Assembly (NCBI GenBank): GCA_051004015.1
Contig: JBPCKT010000150.1
Coordinates: forward strand, 67,715-131,714
Direction of reading: 5' to 3'
From: SXOA01 sp051004015
GTDB lineage: Bacteria > Planctomycetota > Planctomycetia > Pirellulales > Pirellulaceae
Length of the DNA: 64,000 bases
Position 1 is the stretch's first letter, and each line of letters begins with the position of its first letter. The translations under genes and the position numbers were made by a program. Shown piece after piece: positions 41,668-49,552 of the stretch. The notes under the pieces are model-generated. The model ran no database searches, was not told the origin of the DNA, and was given only the letters and a program-made list of their open reading frames with translations.

Positions 41668-41798
41668 GGCGGCTCCAAGCAAAGAGAAGCGGCGGCGGTG
41701 CATTCCCGGACCAGCATCAAGGCCGGATTGGCCCTCTCGCTAGTGTACTCCGCCTCTCCGTCTCGTGGGCCGCCAGCGTGCCAATTCCCCGGGGGACA

Positions 41799-41835
41799 AA
41801 ACGAAGACGGCCTGGGAGCTTTCGCTTCCAGGCCG
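41799..41835 (-). terminator. Terminator-like hairpin downstream of the sigma-factor gene
   Basis: On the minus strand, CGGCCTGGAAGC-GAAA-GCTCCCAGGCCG forms a stem with one mismatch (A/C) and a GNRA-type loop, followed by TCTTCGTTTT. It is about 115 bases past the stop at 41952. The T-tract is interrupted, so efficiency is uncertain. Confidence 0.5.
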
Positions 41836-41857
41836 CGTTCTCAAGCCGTGTTTACTT

Positions 41858-41937
41858 GGCGAGCGGCCTGTGTAAGCTGGCCGGTAAGTCGGCGAACTAG
41901 TCGCGTGTCACCGGCCAGCTTACGCTGGCCGCTCGCC
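41858..41937. repeat. GGCGAGCGGCC...GGCCGCTCGCC inverted repeat
   Basis: Arms GGCGAGCGGCCTGTGTAAGC plus TGGCCGGT (41858-41885) and ACCGGCCA plus GCTTACGCTGGCCGCTCGCC (41910-41937) pair almost perfectly (one mismatch) around a 24-base loop. It lies between the sigma gene stop and the terminator-like hairpin and looks like a dispersed palindromic element. Confidence 0.8.
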
Positions 41938-41951
41938 GGTGACGGACTACT

Positions 41952-43523
41952 TTAGTCCAAAAAGCCCACCAGCTCCTGGCTGCGACTTGGCTGTTGCAGC
42001 TTGCGGACGGCTTTGGCCTCGATCTGGCGGATCCGCTCGCGGGTGACCTTGAAGATGTGGCCGACTTCTTCCAGCGTGTAGCTGTAGCCGTCGCCGAGGC
42101 CGTAACGGAGTTTGATGATTTCCCGTTCGCGGTAAGACAAGGTCTTGAGCACCTTGTTGATCCGCGTGCGGAGCATCTCTTGGCCCGCGCCGGTGGCGGG
42201 GCTTTCCGCCGTGCCATCGGGCAGAAGGTCGCCGAAGTGGCTGTCCTCGCTGTTGCCGACCGGCCGGTCCAGGCTGATCGGGTAACGGCTCATGGCGAGT
42301 ACCCGGCGGGCTTCATCGACGGTCGTCTTGGCCCGGCGAGCGGTTTCTTCCAGCGTCGGCTCGCGGCCGAGCTCTTGCAGCAGTTGCCGCGAGACGTTCC
42401 GCACGCGGGACATGGTTTCCACCATGTGGACCGGAATGCGGATTGTGCGGCTCTGATCGGCGACGGCACGGGTGATCGCCTGGCGAATCCACCAGGTGGC
42501 GTAGGTGCAGAACTTGAAGCCGCGGCGGTATTCGAACTTGTCCACCGCCCGCATCAGGCCGGCATTCCCTTCCTGGATCAGGTCCAGGAACGAGAGGCCG
42601 CGGTTGCGGTACTTCTTGGCGATCGAGACCACCAGCCGCAGGTTCCCTTCGGAGAGTTCCCGCTTGGCCCGCTGGTATTCCGAGTAGACAGCCTTCAGCG
42701 TCTCCACGCGTTTGCGGAGGCTGCTGGGGGTTTCCTGCGTGGCGACCAGGATGTTGCGGAACTCGCTGACCCAGGGCTTTCGCTCGGTAGCGGCCCCCTT
42801 GTCTTTGGCGTGAGCTTCGATCTTGCAACGCAGTTCGGTGAGCCGGCCGGAGAAATCCTCGAGCTGGCGAATCATCTGCTCGATCCGCTGTGTCCGCAGA
42901 CCGAGCTCTTCCACCAGGCGAACCGCCCGGCGGCGGCGGCGAGAGAGCCGTTTCCAGGCCGATTCCCGCTTCTTCTTGGGGTTCGATTTGCCGAGAGCGG
43001 TCAGGTAATCTTTGCGATTCCGCTTGAGCAGGATTTCCAGCGTCCGCAAGTTGTGCGGCAGCCGGCCTAGGATCTGGTCTTTCTCCAGCTTGTCGGTGAC
43101 CGAGACTTGCACGGTGCGGTCGAAGGGGAGCTCCCCTTCATGCACGCGCCGCAAAATCTTGAACGCTTGCTGGATGACATAGTCGCATTCCAGCAGCTTG
43201 GTGCGGAAGCGGCGGCGGGTGACTTCGATCTTCTTGGCCAGAAAGATTTCCTGGGCCCGTGTGAGCAGCGGGATTTCGCCCATCTGCGTGAGGTACATGC
43301 GGACCGGGTCATCCGACCACGATTCCGCTTCGTCACTCAGCGAGTTGAGCAGGTCTTCTTCCAATTTGACGGGGGCGTCGGCGTCGGCGGCATCAGCCGT
43401 CTCGACGTCTTCGCCCTCTTCCAGATCGAGCTCGGCGACGGCTTGGGCGGCAAAGCCCTCTTCCTCGTCCGGCGCGCGGGCTACGGCTTCTTCATCAAAC
43501 TCTTCGAGGAGCGGGTCGTACAA
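41952..43523 (-). CDS. rpoD: Primary RNA polymerase sigma factor (RpoD/SigA)
   Basis: The product is 523 residues with a TTG start at 43523 (MYDPLLEEFDEEA), preceded by GGAG; an ATG at 43625 in frame is the alternative. It contains region 1.2 (DDPVRMYLTQMGEIPLLT), a large non-conserved insert, region 2 (RELSEGNLRLVVSIAKKY, then LDLIQEGNAGLMRAVDKFEY and TYATWWIRQAI with the -10 reading Tyr/Trp residues), region 3 and region 4 (TLEEVGHIFKVTRERIRQIEAKAVRKL helix-turn-helix). The acidic N-terminus resembles region 1.1. It would direct housekeeping transcription. The insert between regions 1.2 and 2 is rich in Arg and Lys, more so than in E. coli sigma-70. Confidence 0.92.
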   Translation of the reverse strand: MYDPLLEEFDEEAVARAPDEEEGFAAQAVAELDLEEGEDVETADAADADAPVKLEEDLLNSLSDEAESWSDDPVRMYLTQMGEIPLLTRAQEIFLAKKIEVTRRRFRTKLLECDYVIQQAFKILRRVHEGELPFDRTVQVSVTDKLEKDQILGRLPHNLRTLEILLKRNRKDYLTALGKSNPKKKRESAWKRLSRRRRRAVRLVEELGLRTQRIEQMIRQLEDFSGRLTELRCKIEAHAKDKGAATERKPWVSEFRNILVATQETPSSLRKRVETLKAVYSEYQRAKRELSEGNLRLVVSIAKKYRNRGLSFLDLIQEGNAGLMRAVDKFEYRRGFKFCTYATWWIRQAITRAVADQSRTIRIPVHMVETMSRVRNVSRQLLQELGREPTLEETARRAKTTVDEARRVLAMSRYPISLDRPVGNSEDSHFGDLLPDGTAESPATGAGQEMLRTRINKVLKTLSYREREIIKLRYGLGDGYSYTLEEVGHIFKVTRERIRQIEAKAVRKLQQPSRSQELVGFLD

Positions 43524-44382
43524 GGGGAGTACTCCTACACCAGTGGGGCGGAAAGGGGCTGCGAAGCAACGATAGGGGCCGGAACGGGCCTGCGTACGCC
43601 CCACTGCGGCTGCCGGGGGCAGCACATGAGTTGGTTCGGGCGGCGGGCGGGGTCGGGCATGGATTCGGTCAACTGGACGCGCGGGTGCGCGCCACTTTTC
43701 AGGCCGGAGTTGTCAGGCAAAAGAATTGTAACACCCTTACGTGATTTGTCCGGCGCAACTGAGCAATTGGTAAGAAATTACGTGTGCAGCCAGTTTGCCA
43801 AGGCACGCTACCGCTTACCTCACACCATCAGTCTTCCAGACTGTCACACTCACGGACATTCGGGCCAGCTGACGAAACAGCATCGCGCGAAAGGGTGAGG
43901 GTGAAGGAAGATTTGCCGGCGCCTTCCGTGATGGGGCCGGCACGACGCTTGGAAAACAGACCCCGCTCCGCGGGGAACTCGCTCACGCTCTTTGGACTGA
44001 CCATCAAGCGTCCTCTCGTACTCGTTTCCAAACGTCAACCGTTTCAGCCTCAGCGACATGTCCAGTGGTTGGGGGGGGAGGGACGAGCGTCGCAGCTGGT
44101 AGCGGTTGTCCCAATTGTACCTAGGCTGAGGGCAGGGTCTAGGGTCTAAAACTGGGAATTGGGCCTGAAATTTCCGCAGGCTCCAGAGCTTATGGGGCGG
44201 CGACAATGAGGGTGGCACGCCCACGGCGTTGCGTGGGCGTTGGAGTCAGTATGACGCTTGCGGCTTGCCATCCAGACGGCTAGCATGAAGCACCAAACTG
44301 GGTCCCTGTCGGACGCAATCAGGGACGGAGCTCGGCACTATTTCTTCCCGCTTCAAATCTTCTCCATTCCTTTACGTAACTT
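43524..44382. other. Intergenic region between sigma factor and SDR genes
   Basis: About 860 bases without a supported gene. It holds the start region of the sigma gene and, near 44206-44240, a palindrome CGCCCACG-GCGTTG-CGTGGGCG within a GGTGGCACGCCCACGG context typical of dispersed elements. A possible minus-strand promoter is listed separately. A run of eight G occurs near 44071. Open frames seen here lack family features. Confidence 0.5.
43725..43752 (-). promoter_or_regulatory. Candidate promoter upstream of the sigma-factor gene
   Basis: On the minus strand, CGGACA (43752-43747) and TACAAT (43730-43725) are separated by 16 bases; they match sigma-70 consensus at 4 and 5 of 6. The site is about 200 bases before the chosen start. 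This is a weak motif reading. Confidence 0.25.
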
Positions 44383-45177
44383 ATGGCTGGCATTGATCTT
44401 CGCGGCTGCGTCGCTCTCGTCACCGGGGCCAGTTTAGGGATTGGCCGGGCGACCGCGATTGCCCTGGGAAAGGCGGGAGCCAAGGTTGGCGTCAACTACC
44501 GCTCGAATGAACAAAAGGCCCAGGAAGTTGTCAACGAAATCCGTCAGGCCGGCTCCGATGCCATCCTCCTGCAGGCGGACGTCGCCGATCAATCCGCGGT
44601 GGAAAAAATGGTGGCCGAGACGGCTGCGAAATTTGGGAAACTGGACATTGCGGTCAGCAATGCCGCCTATAGCGACCGGGACCGCTTCTTCGAAGCCGAT
44701 ATGGCGGGCTTCCGCCGCACGGTGGACGTCACCATGTGGGGTGCCTTTTATCTGACGCGAGCCGCCACCCAGCAAATGATTAAACAAGGGGGCGGCGGCA
44801 GCATCTGCCTGGTCAGTTCCCCCCATGCCTTCATCCCGGCGCCGAGGGCGATGGCCTATAACATGTCCAAAGCCGCCCTTGAGCACATGGCCCGAACCGC
44901 GGCCATTGAAGTGGCCGAGTACAAAATCCGTATTAACGTCATCCAGCCCGGCTGGACCGATACGCCCGGCGAGCGGAAATTCGCCAGCGAAGAGACCCTG
45001 CAAACCGCGGGAGCAAAAATCCCGCTCGGCCGTCTGGGAACGGCGGAGGAGGTCGCCCGCAGCATCTTGTTCCTCGTTGACCCCGCCAATGACTACATGA
45101 CCGGAGCCTGCCTGCTTGTGGACGGCGGCATCAGCCTCCCCTGGTGGGCCAACCGCGGCTCCGCGGCCCCGGCCTAG
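44383..45177 (+). CDS. Short-chain dehydrogenase/reductase
   Basis: This 264-residue classical SDR has the nucleotide-binding TGASLGIG (about 15-22), the NNAG equivalent SNAAY, the catalytic Ser in CLVSSPHAF and Tyr/Lys in YNMSKAAL (about 160-164), then the PGWTDTPGE loop and a C-terminal LVDGG (SILFLVDPANDYMTGACLLVDGG). It fits the glucose-1-dehydrogenase/FabG-like group, but the substrate cannot be told. The NYRS after the second strand suggests NADP(H) preference. It is transcribed alone; the next gene follows after about 130 bases. Confidence 0.88.
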   Translation: MAGIDLRGCVALVTGASLGIGRATAIALGKAGAKVGVNYRSNEQKAQEVVNEIRQAGSDAILLQADVADQSAVEKMVAETAAKFGKLDIAVSNAAYSDRDRFFEADMAGFRRTVDVTMWGAFYLTRAATQQMIKQGGGGSICLVSSPHAFIPAPRAMAYNMSKAALEHMARTAAIEVAEYKIRINVIQPGWTDTPGERKFASEETLQTAGAKIPLGRLGTAEEVARSILFLVDPANDYMTGACLLVDGGISLPWWANRGSAAPA

Positions 45178-45307
45178 CCACAGAAAAGGGGTCGGGAGGA
45201 GTTTCGCGAGCGATGATTATTCATTTTTCCAAAGCTCTTACCGCGAAACCCCTCCCGACCCCGTTATGCCCGAACCCCCAGCCCTTACTCGGCGTAAAGC
45301 ACCCGTC

Positions 45308-45850
45308 ATGAAAGCCGAATACTTACTCCCCTGCTCCTGCGGCAATAAAGTCCCGGTCGATGCCGGCCAGGCTGGCGCCAAGGTCACTTGCTCTTGCGGC
45401 CAGCAGCTCACCGTTCCCACTTTTCGAGCCTTGCGCGATCTCGAGCGGGTGACGCCGACCATCGCAGTTGCGGAAAGCTCCCAGTGGAGTACCACCCGCG
45501 GGATCCTGTTTTCCGTCGGAACGCTGGTTTCCGTGATGGCGACAGTGCTGGTCTGCTACCACCTGTACATGTACTGGCAGCTTTTGGACGGCGGCGAAGC
45601 CTGGAAGCAGGAGCATCTGGCCGAGATGCTCGCGGGTGTGGACTACTTGTCTCCCGTCGAGGCGTTCGCCGAATTTCAAGAGATGGCAAAAACGGGGCTG
45701 ACCATCGATGGAATCCCCCCCTGGTCGCAAATTTCCGCCGTCCGCGATTCGAGCCGCCGCTGGCTGACGGCGTCGCTCGTCGCCCTCGCTTTCGGACTCG
45801 TTTCCCTAACAGCTTCGCTCCTGGGTGCAAAGCGGTCGAAGGCGAAGTGA
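45308..45850 (+). CDS. Small membrane protein with N-terminal zinc-ribbon-like motif
   Basis: The 180-residue product starts at ATG 45308 (MKAEYLLPCSCGNKVPVDAGQAG). Two Cys-x-Cys pairs (PCSCGNK and TCSCGQQ) form a short zinc-ribbon-like module, as in planctomycete proteins with an N-terminal Cys tag. Two membrane helices follow (about 62-85 and 150-172), flanking a soluble loop. No function is recognised. An ATG at 45266 in frame is an alternative start with no ribosome-binding site. It is followed 22 bases later by another membrane protein gene. Confidence 0.6.
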   Translation: MKAEYLLPCSCGNKVPVDAGQAGAKVTCSCGQQLTVPTFRALRDLERVTPTIAVAESSQWSTTRGILFSVGTLVSVMATVLVCYHLYMYWQLLDGGEAWKQEHLAEMLAGVDYLSPVEAFAEFQEMAKTGLTIDGIPPWSQISAVRDSSRRWLTASLVALAFGLVSLTASLLGAKRSKAK

Positions 45851-45871
45851 TTCCCCGATCAAGATGCGGCT

Positions 45872-46990
45872 ATGTCCGGCGCAGCTTCCCGCCAGCCCGC
45901 TCCCCCATCGCAGCTCCCTCGTCCGGGAATAGGGGACTCATTTTCCTTGACGGCAGCCTTTCTGGGCCTGATTCTCTGTTTCGATCTCTGCCTGGTAACC
46001 GGCCTGTCCGGTCAGCGCTTACTTTTTGGCCGAGATCCGCAGTTCCTGGCTTGCCTGGTCGCGCAGACGATCTTCCTCTCGCTGCTGGTGAGCCGCGCGA
46101 TTCCATCACCCGCTATCGCGATCATGGCCTGGGTTGCCAACTTCCTCCTGGTGAACGCCGCCATCGCGATCTACGCGGCGCAGCATCCGTCACACTACGG
46201 GTATGCTTCGGCGTTCCTCGCCGGGCAGTTAGCATTCCTGGCAGTCTGGCTGGTTCTGGGAGAGCAATCGCTGGGCTGGAAAGTTCTGGGGACATGCGCT
46301 AGTTCGGGAATCCTGATCGTCGGTTGGTACGGATATGCCGCCCGCCGCAGCACGGCCGACTGGAACTTGATCTGGATGAGCGAGACGCTGGGGGTGATGG
46401 CCGCGGCGGTGCTGCTCCGATTCGCCGGCTTTCAAATTCGATGTGTGAGTCTGACAAAACAGAATCTGGCTCGACCGCCGGAAGAATCTAGGGCCGAGGG
46501 GGAGGGCCAGTACAAGCTCTGGCACCTGATGGCGGGGCTGTTCGTGGCCTCCTGCCTGCTCGGCCTGGCCCGCCTGCTGGGAGTCATCAAGCCGACCTAC
46601 TTCGCCGACCTGGCCGCCAGCGAAATCGACGCCGCGGACGTGCAGCGGGGGCTCGGAGTGGGGCTCGCCGCTGCGCTCGCCGTCGCCTTCGCGGCGCACT
46701 CGATTCTGTTGCGGGCGAATTTCGCGGCGCGCTACCTCCCGCCGCTGATCTATACAATCGCCATGGGCTATGGCATTCACGCCTGGGGACCGCCATACGT
46801 CGATGCCAGCGTTGTCGCGAGCGCCTGGAGTGTGAATCTGCCCGACTGGACCCCGACCACGTCCCAGTGGTCCATCTGGATGCTCTTCAATGCCGGCATG
46901 GCCACGGGCGGAACGATGTTCCTGCACGCCCTGGGTTATCGGCTGACGCGGGGTCAAAGGGCCGCTCGTGTCGCCACAAACGCCAGGTAG
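45872..46990 (+). CDS. Polytopic membrane protein, unknown function
   Basis: The 372-residue protein has about ten hydrophobic segments: SLTAAFLGLILCFDLCLVTGL, AIIMAW-VANFLLVNAAIAIY-like and others up to LPPLIYTIAMGYG, with a soluble loop around residues 200-215. No transporter signature was recognised. Its last 37 bases overlap the 3' end of the minus-strand DUF420 gene (46954-46990), so the two genes converge and share sequence. It may be co-transcribed with the preceding zinc-ribbon-like gene. Confidence 0.6.
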   Translation: MSGAASRQPAPPSQLPRPGIGDSFSLTAAFLGLILCFDLCLVTGLSGQRLLFGRDPQFLACLVAQTIFLSLLVSRAIPSPAIAIMAWVANFLLVNAAIAIYAAQHPSHYGYASAFLAGQLAFLAVWLVLGEQSLGWKVLGTCASSGILIVGWYGYAARRSTADWNLIWMSETLGVMAAAVLLRFAGFQIRCVSLTKQNLARPPEESRAEGEGQYKLWHLMAGLFVASCLLGLARLLGVIKPTYFADLAASEIDAADVQRGLGVGLAAALAVAFAAHSILLRANFAARYLPPLIYTIAMGYGIHAWGPPYVDASVVASAWSVNLPDWTPTTSQWSIWMLFNAGMATGGTMFLHALGYRLTRGQRAARVATNAR

Positions 46991-47502
46991 TAGAAGATTC
47001 CGCCGGTGATGGCCGTCATGAACATCCCGCCGACGGCCAGCCAGGCAAATCGCGCATGGGACGGGCTATGCTCGCCCGGCAATGGCGGGGAAGGAAACTT
47101 CCGCAGCGCCTGCACGATGACGTAAATCCACAAGAGCGGCGTGGGAACCGCGAAGCAGAGGTGGATGATGAGCGCCAGGCCTGCGACGCTCGTCCACTTA
47201 TGCTGCTCGTCGAAATAGGGCGAGTCCTTCGCCAGGTCTTCCCAATCCGTGAAGAACCGCATGTCAATCTCGAAGGCCACTACGGCAATCAGCAGCACCA
47301 CGCCCAAAATCAGATTGATGAGCTTGTGCAGGCCGTACTTTTTCTGCTTCACCAGATAGATGCTCAGCGCGAGCAGCGGCAGCACGGCGAACATCGCCAA
47401 GAAAACCACGTCCAGCATCAGCGAGCCGCGCGTTCCCAGGAATCCGGTGGACTGTGCCAGGACGGGAAAAGCTAGACAGGTGAAGGAGTCGATATCGGTC
47501 AT
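46954..47502 (-). CDS. DUF420 membrane protein
   Basis: The 182-residue product starts at ATG 47502 (MTDIDSFTCLAF); a longer upstream frame lies inside the epimerase gene and is rejected. It has four or five membrane helices with conserved His residues: KYGLHKLINLIL (His59), DEQHKWTSVAGL (His101) and LIIHLCFAVPTPLLW (His114). DUF420 proteins are found with respiratory oxidase genes and may bind heme; the His pattern fits that. Here, however, it is the last gene of an operon (WD40 protein, dipeptide epimerase, DUF420). ATGA overlaps connect all three. Confidence 0.82.
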   Translation of the reverse strand: MTDIDSFTCLAFPVLAQSTGFLGTRGSLMLDVVFLAMFAVLPLLALSIYLVKQKKYGLHKLINLILGVVLLIAVVAFEIDMRFFTDWEDLAKDSPYFDEQHKWTSVAGLALIIHLCFAVPTPLLWIYVIVQALRKFPSPPLPGEHSPSHARFAWLAVGGMFMTAITGGIFYYLAFVATRAAL

Positions 47503-48554
47503 GGAGCCGATTCTAGCGGATTCCGCCCCTGTTCCAGCAGCGTCACACCGCTGCCGTTTTCGGCGGAGTAACGGCAGATGCCGCGAATGACTTTGGCGCC
47601 ATCGGCAATGTCTTTGGCCAGGAGGACCGCGCCGTCCATATCGACGTAGTCGAGCAGCGGCAGGAGCTGGGCGATGGCGGAGATGCCCACGGTGGATTCG
47701 GTCATGCAACCGACCATGACTTTCAGGCCGAGTTGCCGGGCCCGGGCGATCATCCGGCGGGCGGGAGTCAGGCCGCCGCATTTCGTCAGCTTGATGTTGA
47801 TCCCGTGGAACAGGCTGGCGCACTTCTCCACGTCGCTCTCCACGATGCAGCTTTCGTCGGCGATGATGGGGAGGGCGGATTCGCTGCACACGCGGCGGTA
47901 GTCGTCCCACTTGTCCGCCGGCAGTGGCTGCTCGATGAATTCCACGCCGAGATCCTTGAGTCGCGGGGCGTTGGCGAGAGTCTGCTCCGCTGTCCAGCCG
48001 CAGTTGGCGTCGACGCGGAACGTGGCGGAGGTATGCTTGCGGAGCTCGCGGACGATTTCGATGTCGCGCTCGGTACCGAGCTTGATCTTATAAATCGGCC
48101 AATCGGGAAACTCGGCGAGCTTGGCCACCATCACCTCGATTTTGTCGATGCCCAGGGTGTAGTTGGAGGCAGGGATTCTGTCGGTCGACAGTCCCCAGGC
48201 CTCATGGACCTTTTGGCCGCGGAGCTTGCCCCACAGGTCATACGCTGCCTGATCCAAAGCGCACAGCGCGAAGGCATTGTCCTTTAGCCGCGGGGCGAGG
48301 CGGTCCCAAAAGCGGGCGGGATCTTGCGTCAGCACATCGGCAGCGGCGGCGACCTCGCTTTCCACGGCCGCGAGCGCCCGGGCCATGCTCTCCATCGTGA
48401 AGCCGTAGTACTTGTTCGCCGTCGTTTCGCCATAGCCGCGTTGGCCGCCGTGCTCGAGCTCGACGATCAGCGAGGGCTGGCTGGTGATGGATTCGCGGGA
48501 GATGGTGAAGGTGTGCCGCAGCGGCAGGTCGTAAGCATGGAGCCGGAGTTTCAT
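47499..48554 (-). CDS. Dipeptide epimerase (enolase superfamily)
   Basis: The 351-residue protein has the enolase-superfamily catalytic set of L-Ala-D/L-Glu-type epimerases: IYKIKLG (two Lys, about 155-159), metal ligands in FRVDANCGW (Asp), EFIEQPLP (Glu) and IADESC (Asp), second base Lys in NIKLTKCGG, and the closing DYVDMDG motif characteristic of dipeptide epimerases. It would recycle or alter peptidoglycan-derived dipeptides. It overlaps DUF420 by 4 bases and the WD40 gene by 4 bases, so translation is coupled throughout. All catalytic residues appear intact. Confidence 0.88.
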   Translation of the reverse strand: MKLRLHAYDLPLRHTFTISRESITSQPSLIVELEHGGQRGYGETTANKYYGFTMESMARALAAVESEVAAAADVLTQDPARFWDRLAPRLKDNAFALCALDQAAYDLWGKLRGQKVHEAWGLSTDRIPASNYTLGIDKIEVMVAKLAEFPDWPIYKIKLGTERDIEIVRELRKHTSATFRVDANCGWTAEQTLANAPRLKDLGVEFIEQPLPADKWDDYRRVCSESALPIIADESCIVESDVEKCASLFHGINIKLTKCGGLTPARRMIARARQLGLKVMVGCMTESTVGISAIAQLLPLLDYVDMDGAVLLAKDIADGAKVIRGICRYSAENGSGVTLLEQGRNPLESAP

Positions 48555-49498
48555 TGCCGCTTTATCCCATCCAGGCTGACCGCGTGCAACTCTCCCTGCT
48601 CATCGCCGACGACTGCGTGCGTGCCATCAGGCGAAACCGCAAGCGAAGTCAGCCAACCTTCACTGGTCTTCTTCTCCAGAACAAAGCGGAGCGTTTGCCA
48701 GTCGATGACGCGAATATTCCCATCCGTGCAAGCCACGGCGACATAATCGCCACTAAGGAGCCAGCGAACACACAGCGGGAGCGACGGGACCTTGGCAAAT
48801 CGCACCGGCCGGCCGATGCTCGGCTGCCAGAAGCGAACCGTTTTATCTTGCCCGGCGGAAGCGACCAGCGGAAGCTCGCCGTTTCTCGCAGGGCGCAAGG
48901 CCAGGTCGTTGACCGTGGCAGTGTGATTGTCGAGCACGCGGATCGGGCGGGCGCTCGCCGCATCGAACACGCGGATCGTCTGGTCGCGACCGCCCGTGAT
49001 AAGCAGCTCATCTCCTGACTCCTTGGACTGCGGAACGAAGAGCACGCAGAGCACCGCGGCTGAATGATCGGTGATTTCCTTCGACTTGCCGCTGGCCAGG
49101 TCGTACAGCCGCACGGTCTTATCGGCGCATGCCATTGCCAGCGACTTGCCGTCGCCGCTCCAGGCGGCGGTATAGACCACGTCATTTCCCGCTTCAACCC
49201 GCTGGACGGGCTTGAGTCCCGGCCACTCCACGATCTCCACGCCCCCTTTCTCCTGCGGCTCGCCACCGGCAATCGCCAGACGAGTGCCGTCCCGTGAAAA
49301 CGCCAGATCATGCAGATGCGAGAACGGCGGCTTGACGCATTTGATCAACTCAAGCTTCGGCCAGGAGTATGTTGCGAGTCCCTGCTGCGAAGCTGCGACG
49401 AGAATTTCGCCATCCGGAGCGAAGAGGAGCGCGGTGACGGGTGAGGGAGCATCCGCGGCAAGGGGGCCGGCCGCGAAGAGAACGAGGAAAAACAGCAT
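48551..49498 (-). CDS. Secreted WD40-repeat protein
   Basis: The 315-residue protein has an N-terminal signal peptide (MLFFLVLFAAGPLAADA) and WD40 beta-propeller blades, recognisable as DLAFSRDGTRLAIAGG, AAWSGDGKSLAMACADKTVRLYD, LLITGGRDQTIRVFD, PLVASAGQDKTVRFW and DYVAVACTDGNIRVID. Six or seven blades fit the length. Such propellers mediate protein contacts; planctomycetes carry many. It is the first gene of the operon with the dipeptide epimerase, linked by ATGA. A regulatory or scaffold role is inferred. Confidence 0.8.
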   Translation of the reverse strand: MLFFLVLFAAGPLAADAPSPVTALLFAPDGEILVAASQQGLATYSWPKLELIKCVKPPFSHLHDLAFSRDGTRLAIAGGEPQEKGGVEIVEWPGLKPVQRVEAGNDVVYTAAWSGDGKSLAMACADKTVRLYDLASGKSKEITDHSAAVLCVLFVPQSKESGDELLITGGRDQTIRVFDAASARPIRVLDNHTATVNDLALRPARNGELPLVASAGQDKTVRFWQPSIGRPVRFAKVPSLPLCVRWLLSGDYVAVACTDGNIRVIDWQTLRFVLEKKTSEGWLTSLAVSPDGTHAVVGDEQGELHAVSLDGIKRQ

Positions 49499-49552
49499 TT
49501 CCTCACTGTAGGCGTCTCAAACGAAATGGCAAGAAGATGGTTGGCAATAAAA

